Below, piece by piece: positions 13,404-17,216 of a stretch of 17,216 nt of DNA; position 1 is the first letter of the stretch; each line of letters opens with the position of its first letter. The position numbers and the translations under genes were made by a program. The DNA comes from an uncultured Candidatus Saccharibacteria bacterium. GTDB lineage: Bacteria > Patescibacteriota > Saccharimonadia > Saccharimonadales > Saccharimonadaceae. The stretch covers positions 1-17,216 of the forward strand of contig CALHZK010000020.1 in NCBI GenBank assembly GCA_938040655.1, read 5' to 3'. Below the pieces are notes generated by a model. It was not told the origin of the DNA. It searched no databases and saw only the letters and a program-made list of their open reading frames with translations.

Positions 13404-13622
13404 ATGCCGCGTCGAAATTATCAAAAATCATCAGCACGCCCCGCCAGGCAGCCACTTGCTAGCCAACGGCAGCACCAGATTTGCCGGCAAAAACAGCGGT
13501 TTGCCCACCAGGCAATGGCCACCGCAGCCGCCGAGCAAGCACAGTTGCTTCACCCGGGCACCGATATTCGCGCCTACCGCTGCCCATGGTGCCACGGCTG
13601 GCACCTGACAAGCCGATCGTAG
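13404..13622 (+). CDS. Small protein with C-terminal CxxC-x2-WHLT motif
   Basis: 72 aa, very basic N-terminal two thirds (Arg, Lys, Gln, His), ending in YRCPWCHGWHLTSRS. The C-x2-C followed by Trp-His is a pattern of short zinc-ribbon-like proteins in bacteria. The start ATG fits the divergent promoter; a longer frame from 13335 would run through that promoter and is rejected. Function unknown; nucleic-acid binding is a guess from charge. It converges with the following minus-strand gene, 33 nt away. Confidence 0.65.
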   Translation: MPRRNYQKSSARPARQPLASQRQHQICRQKQRFAHQAMATAAAEQAQLLHPGTDIRAYRCPWCHGWHLTSRS

Positions 13623-13655
13623 GCAGGAGCACGGCTATGCCATGGCAGGCGAGTA

Positions 13656-16019
13656 CTAGTAAAAGAGTGTTTTCTTGACGATATTGGTGTTTTTATTGGC
13701 CTTTGGTATCGGGCTATTGACTGTTGTGCCGTCGCCCAGCTGGCCATTGCTGTTGTTGCCGACAGTGAATATCTTGCCGTTTGCCGTGTAGATGACCGTG
13801 GTGCCAAAACCTGAGCGGACATACTTGGCAAGGTTGCCATCGGCGCCAAGTACGTGCATCAGCTGCGGCGTCGCATAGGTGTTGTACGGTGCCTGACCAC
13901 CACCGATCACCCCATTGCCGAGCTGGCCATAGCGATTACTGCCAGAGCCGTACACCCGGCCGTCGCTGGTGACGATATAGGTGTTGGCGGTATTTGGGTT
14001 CCAGCCGTTGGAAGTAGTCCACGTGGCGATTGCCTTGGCTGTCGAGGGAATGGCAAATCGTACCGGTTCTGGATTGTAGGCTTTGCGCTTATTAGCCTCG
14101 GCGTCCCAGATATCAAACTGTACACCATTGCCCAGCGAGCCATTACCATTGTTCAGGCCCCAGGTAAAGGCAGCACCGTTATCGAGCACTGCTGAGTTAA
14201 ATACTTCGTCGGTCGAGATATCGACCACCTTGCCGGTCGAAGGGAAGTTCACCCGCGTCAACTGCGTGCGATAAAGCAAGAACGACTGCGATTGATTAGC
14301 CTGGCAGGCATCGAGCTTTGTCTCCTGGCCGGCTGTCCCTGACAGGCAGCGGCCATTACCACCCACCAGGGTGTCATTCGTAATATGCACACTGACGTTA
14401 TCAATAAACCGCTTACTACCAGGAACCGGGTCGTACACACTACGCTGAGGCAAATTCTGATAGACAATTGGCTTGACATGATACTTCTCACCTAAATAGC
14501 TGCTGACACACGGCAACATCCGCGTGGTCACCCCATCACCACTCTGGTTATCAAGGCATAAGCTGCCAGGATTTTCTGGATTGGCGGTCGCCTTAAGGAA
14601 GCTGGTGCCTTGCTCGAATGTCCACTCTTGGTTCGCGGCATTATTACATGGGGTAAACAGCACTTTGCTGCCTTTGGCAGTCAAGCAGTCTTTGCGCGCC
14701 ACACCGTACTGGATACGGACCCGCCGCGTACCGGCTTGGCCAAAGGCGTTGCTCCCGGCGGTATAAACCACCCCTAAATCATCCATGATCACCACGGTGT
14801 CGCCGTCAAATACCAGCTTGACCGCCTTGGAATTACCAGGTAAGCCAAACCCGCCGAGCTTGACCGGCACATTACTATTATTGACATGCCCCTGTGCCAG
14901 CTGGCCAGTTAGATTACTCCCCCAGCCATAGACAGCACCGCTCTCACCGATCACATAGGCGCCGGCCCGGTCGACCGCCCATGAGTTGTCATCGCCCCGC
15001 ACTTTCTCTGGAAGCGGCACCTGCATCGGCGTCGTGACATTATTGGTCGAGAAACTGGCACCGACACCAGCCGATCCCTCGGCATTTCGGCCAGCCGCAT
15101 ACACCAATCCATCCTCAGTCACCACAAACGTCGTCGTACCAAGCGGCGCGATATACTTAGCCTTTTTGCCTGCCGGCAACCGGAATTTGACGGGTAGCGA
15201 GCGGTTGATTGTCGTACCATCACCCAGCTGGCCGTAGCGGTTCTCACCGGCGCCATATACTTCGCCATCAGAGGTGAGCACCAACATATTTAAGCCGACC
15301 GACAAGAAGTTCGAGAATACCCGAGTCGCTTTCTTGCCCGAGGGGAGCAGAAACTGCTGGAGGTCAGTCGAGTTTGTTGTCGTACCATTGCCGAGCTGGC
15401 CACAGTCATTCAGGCCGGCCGCCTTGACACGGTTAAATTCGTCGATGATTGAAAAGAACGCACCACCAGCCGAGCAGCTCCCGATGATAGTATCGGCGCC
15501 AGTCTTATAGCCAAAGGCAATACTCGAGATCAAGGTGTTTGCACCCAAGTGTGTGGCCAATTGGTACGGATATCTCTTCCAGACATAACCATCGCGACGA
15601 ATCAGCTCAGTCACCCCGACCACCACTGTCCGCTGCAGCCCAACCGATCGCTCTGGCGCCCTCACTTCATAGGTGGTTCGAATAGTGCCATACTGCTGAA
15701 TGTATGACAACTGACCAGCGGTAGGGAAACCTTTGCAGTCGGTATTTGGCTTCAGTTTGCGCGCATCAGTCCAGGGTGCGACATCGTTATTGCTGGCAAG
15801 GCAGGTCTTGGCACGCACCACACCAGACTCAGCCGCCTCACGAGCCAGCTGATTGTAATACTGTTCGCGCAGGGCATTCGCTGAGACCGAGGCTAATTGC
15901 ATCCCAGCCAATAAGACAATCAACATCACCACCGATGATATCAATACGGTCGGCAAGGTAAAAGCATCGTTGTTGGCGACATTTTTTGTTCGTTTATTTA
16001 ACCATAACCACCATATCAT
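13656..16019 (-). CDS. Pilin-like surface protein with RCC1 repeats and an inserted ricin-type lectin region
   Basis: 787 aa from the ATG at 16017-16019. N-terminus: basic leader, then NNDA/FTLPTVLISSVVMLIVLLAG, a type IV prepilin-like cleavage site with hydrophobic helix, and AREAAESGVVRAKTC as in PilX-type minor pilins (the usual Glu 5 is missing). Residues about 150-430 and 595-787 carry RCC1 repeats, for example NDCGQLGNGTTTNSTDL, ENRYGQLGDGTT, GSNLTGQLAQG, GSNRYGQLGNG and NNSNGQLGDGTT, which build beta-propeller blades. Between them (about 433-590) lies a Cys-rich stretch with CNNAANQEWTFEQG and SLCLDNQSG, the QxW-type pattern of ricin B lectins. Likely exported and displayed as a pilus or surface adhesin. 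Upstream in-frame starts overlap the promoter and are not used. Pilin and RCC1 calls are good; lectin call moderate. Confidence 0.88.
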   Translation of the reverse strand: MIWWLWLNKRTKNVANNDAFTLPTVLISSVVMLIVLLAGMQLASVSANALREQYYNQLAREAAESGVVRAKTCLASNNDVAPWTDARKLKPNTDCKGFPTAGQLSYIQQYGTIRTTYEVRAPERSVGLQRTVVVGVTELIRRDGYVWKRYPYQLATHLGANTLISSIAFGYKTGADTIIGSCSAGGAFFSIIDEFNRVKAAGLNDCGQLGNGTTTNSTDLQQFLLPSGKKATRVFSNFLSVGLNMLVLTSDGEVYGAGENRYGQLGDGTTINRSLPVKFRLPAGKKAKYIAPLGTTTFVVTEDGLVYAAGRNAEGSAGVGASFSTNNVTTPMQVPLPEKVRGDDNSWAVDRAGAYVIGESGAVYGWGSNLTGQLAQGHVNNSNVPVKLGGFGLPGNSKAVKLVFDGDTVVIMDDLGVVYTAGSNAFGQAGTRRVRIQYGVARKDCLTAKGSKVLFTPCNNAANQEWTFEQGTSFLKATANPENPGSLCLDNQSGDGVTTRMLPCVSSYLGEKYHVKPIVYQNLPQRSVYDPVPGSKRFIDNVSVHITNDTLVGGNGRCLSGTAGQETKLDACQANQSQSFLLYRTQLTRVNFPSTGKVVDISTDEVFNSAVLDNGAAFTWGLNNGNGSLGNGVQFDIWDAEANKRKAYNPEPVRFAIPSTAKAIATWTTSNGWNPNTANTYIVTSDGRVYGSGSNRYGQLGNGVIGGGQAPYNTYATPQLMHVLGADGNLAKYVRSGFGTTVIYTANGKIFTVGNNSNGQLGDGTTVNSPIPKANKNTNIVKKTLFY

Positions 16020-16029
16020 AATGTATTTC

Positions 16030-16035
16030 ACTATA
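16030..16035 (-). promoter_or_regulatory. -10 box of the pilin-RCC1 gene
   Basis: TATAGT on the minus strand; 10 nt later is the ATG at 16019, so the leader is about 4 nt and there is no Shine-Dalgarno site. The surrounding 60 bases are AT-rich. This box decides the start over the upstream TTG/ATG codons. Confidence 0.55.
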
Positions 16036-16060
16036 CACCAACAAATATACATAAACAATA

Positions 16061-16069
16061 TGCTATACT
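16061..16069 (+). promoter_or_regulatory. Extended -10 promoter of the glutaredoxin gene
   Basis: TGCTATACT (TGn plus TATACT, 16064-16069). Unlike the other promoters here it leaves a leader of about 36 nt holding the Shine-Dalgarno AGAGGAG (16094-16100). Confidence 0.65.
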
Positions 16070-16111
16070 AGGACAGTAAGCAACATAGGGAGCAGAGGAG
16101 TATACAGCTAT

Positions 16112-16399
16112 ATGAGCCAAGACAACACCGCCAACCACCAAGACGCCAAGGTAATTGTCTACCGCACCAGCTGGTGTGCATTTTGTCACACCGAGATGGA
16201 ATGGCTGACAAAATTAGGGGTTGAATTTGTGGCAAAGGATATTGAGGCCGAACCCGCCGCCAAAGAAGAATTACTCAGCAAGAACGGCGGAAGCTTCCAA
16301 GGCGTACCGGTGACAGACATCAACGGTGAAATCATCCTTGGCTTTGACCGACCAAAGCTACAAGCAGCCCTGAAAAAGAATGGCTTGATCAGCGAGTAG
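16112..16399 (+). CDS. Glutaredoxin-like thiol-disulfide oxidoreductase
   Basis: 95 aa, thioredoxin fold. Redox centre Cys 22-Ala-Phe-Cys 25 in the first beta-alpha unit (VIVYRTSWCAFC), cis-Pro 66 in GVPVTDI, and GFDRPKLQAAL at the C-terminus as in glutaredoxin and NrdH-type proteins. It probably reduces disulfides in the cytosol, with glutaredoxin or a thioredoxin-reductase-like donor. AGAGGAG lies 11 nt before the ATG. Single-gene transcript with its own terminator. Confidence 0.9.
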   Translation: MSQDNTANHQDAKVIVYRTSWCAFCHTEMEWLTKLGVEFVAKDIEAEPAAKEELLSKNGGSFQGVPVTDINGEIILGFDRPKLQAALKKNGLISE

Positions 16400-16425
16400 G
16401 TCACTCGTTAGCTATGCCGACCATG

Positions 16426-16460
16426 GCCGGCTGCACGGGCGCTCCTGGCAGCCGGCTTTT
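16426..16460 (+). terminator. Intrinsic terminator of the glutaredoxin gene
   Basis: GCCGGCTGC (16426-16434) pairs perfectly with GCAGCCGGC (16448-16456), 13-nt loop, followed by TTTTA. On the minus strand the stem has no U-run, so it serves the plus strand only. Confidence 0.85.
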
Positions 16461-16469
16461 ATGAGGCGC

Positions 16470-17216
16470 CTACCCCTCGCCAATATGGACCACCTCGCCG
16501 CCGATTTCTTGGCGGAAGTAGTTGTCGTGGCTGACGTAGAGAATCGCACCAGAATATTTCGCCAGCGCCGTTTCTAACTCCTCAATGCTCGGTAGATCAA
16601 GGTGGTTAGTCGGCTCATCCAAGATCAATAGCTGCGGGTCATTCGCCAGCATAGCGATGATCTGAAAGCGAGCTTTCTGCCCGCCCGACAGGCGCGCCAG
16701 TGGCGTCATCCGATCCGCTTCGGTGAATAAATAGTCAGCTAATAATTGGCGAATCTTGGTCTCAGAAATCGGCAGGTCACGGCTAAGATATAGTTTCTCG
16801 ATCGCCACCTCCAGCGGATCCGCCAAATACCGCTCGTCAATCTCTTGCTCATACACACCCACCCGCACCTGCGGGTCGAGGAAGAGATTGCCAGAGTAGA
16901 GGATAGGGGTGGTAGGCGCGACACCTCCTCCGCCAGAGACTGTGAAACGTTCGCGAGGAGCGGACGTTTCAGCCGAACGCTCGCGAGAAATCTCCAGTGG
17001 AGATTTGAGCGAAGAGTGTGCTCTGGTGGCGGATGGTGGAGTGGCTGCTGCGGTTCGTATTTCAGCCGTTTCCCCCAAAGCACACTCCAGCGCAGGAGGT
17101 GTCGCAGTCGACGCGTTGGATGCGAGTGGCATCTCAGATTTCTTCTGAGTGTATTCGAGCTGGCTCGTCAAACTCTTTTTCTGAAGGCTTTGCCTTTCCG
17201 GCAAAGGCGCGCCAAG
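16470..17216 (-). CDS. ABC-F type ATPase, C-terminal part (5' partial)
   Basis: The second nucleotide-binding domain of a soluble ABC-F protein (ribosome-associated translation factor family). Seen: SGNLFLDPQVRVGVYEQE, the signature ARLSGGQKARFQI, Walker B LLILDEPTNHLD and the H-loop YVSHD. The open frame continues to the window end, so the Walker A and N-terminal domain lie beyond it; the TTG near 17204 is not a true start. Ahead of the SGNLFLDP segment, about 100 residues (from at least 17216 to about 16905) are Ala/Ser/Thr/Pro-rich and unlike the family, placed between Walker A and the Q-loop, where such domains usually have only 15-25 residues. That DNA is full of inverted repeats. Confidence 0.92.
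   Translation of the reverse strand, partial: LGAPLPERQSLQKKSLTSQLEYTQKKSEMPLASNASTATPPALECALGETAEIRTAAATPPSATRAHSSLKSPLEISRERSAETSAPRERFTVSGGGGVAPTTPILYSGNLFLDPQVRVGVYEQEIDERYLADPLEVAIEKLYLSRDLPISETKIRQLLADYLFTEADRMTPLARLSGGQKARFQIIAMLANDPQLLILDEPTNHLDLPSIEELETALAKYSGAILYVSHDNYFRQEIGGEVVHIGEG
16918..17105. repeat. Nested inverted-repeat block in the ABC-F gene
   Basis: Outer perfect arms GCGACACCTCCT (16918-16929) and AGGAGGTGTCGC (17094-17105) enclose three further hairpins: TGAAACGT/ACGTTTCA (16943-16950/16964-16971), the 19-nt palindrome 16988-17006, and GAGTGTGCT/AGCACACTC (17014-17022/17079-17087). Another hairpin, GCCTTT/AAAGGC (17192-17197/17203-17208), lies outside. The block spans 188 bases and is fully open in the ABC-F frame. 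Confidence 0.88.
16977..17015 (-). repeat. Palindromic element copy 2, in frame inside the ABC-F gene
   Basis: Same 39-nt block as 5012-5050 (35 of 39 identical on the plus strand), with the identical core AAATCTCCAGTGGAGATTT (16988-17006). Here the outer stem CGCTC/GAGCG (16978-16982/17007-17011) is perfect. It is read on the opposite strand relative to copy 1, giving SSLKSPLEIS in the ABC-F protein. Confidence 0.85.

Noticed and set aside
1..17216. CRISPR array, insertion sequence or phage genes
   Set aside because: No regularly spaced direct repeats, transposase, integrase or phage structural gene is visible on either strand.

Overview
This 17.2 kb window looks like a chromosomal segment of a Candidate Phyla Radiation bacterium, most likely Candidatus Saccharibacteria (TM7). 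The reasons are gene content and style: a complete F-type ATP synthase operon with a Nudix gene inside it, a UvrD-type helicase carrying a C-terminal RecB-like nuclease fold, a pilin-like protein carrying RCC1 repeats, very tight gene packing, and several promoters whose -10 box sits directly in front of the start codon. TGA acts as a stop codon (for example at the ends of atpG and atpH), so the UGA=Gly code of Absconditabacteria/Gracilibacteria does not apply. The lineage call is an inference from gene content, not a database result.

Layout. (1) 1-3128, plus strand: most of a UvrD/PcrA-like helicase-nuclease, cut at the 5' end by the window. (2) 3129-4184: no ordinary gene. A strong consensus promoter at 3148-3176 is followed by almost 1 kb of back-to-back stable hairpins ending in an intrinsic terminator at 4134-4168. 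The transcript contains a 54-codon small ORF and, in the middle, a tRNA-like fold with a canonical acceptor stem and T arm but a replaced anticodon arm. I read it as one large ornate structured RNA that I cannot assign to a known family. (3) 4185-6133, plus strand: a tRNA-dihydrouridine synthase and a small kinase-fold protein, each with an extended -10 promoter that makes its mRNA leaderless. (4) 13376-6224, minus strand: the ATP synthase operon in the order atpZ/I-like, atpB, atpE, atpF, atpH, atpA, atpG, nudix, atpD, atpC, tightly coupled by overlaps and good Shine-Dalgarno sites. (5) 13404-13622, plus strand: a small protein ending in a C-x2-C-x2-WHLT motif, divergent from the ATP operon over a shared -10 box. 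(6) 16019-13656, minus strand: a large surface protein with a type IV pilin-like N-terminus, RCC1 repeats and an inserted ricin-type lectin region. (7) 16112-16399, plus strand: a glutaredoxin-like protein with its own terminator. (8) 16470-17216, minus strand: the C-terminal part of an ABC-F ATPase, cut by the window end.

Two things stand out beyond the genes. First, the large RNA at 3183-4166: its long stems are perfect or deviate only by G-U wobbles, which is what an RNA fold under selection looks like. Second, three unrelated housekeeping proteins (helicase, dihydrouridine synthase, ABC-F ATPase) carry low-complexity in-frame insertions full of inverted repeats. Two of them share the same 39-nt palindromic core (35 of 39 identical) in opposite orientations relative to the reading frame. 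This resembles, in principle, the palindromic elements that insert into Rickettsia genes, and may be an undescribed dispersed palindromic element family in this lineage.
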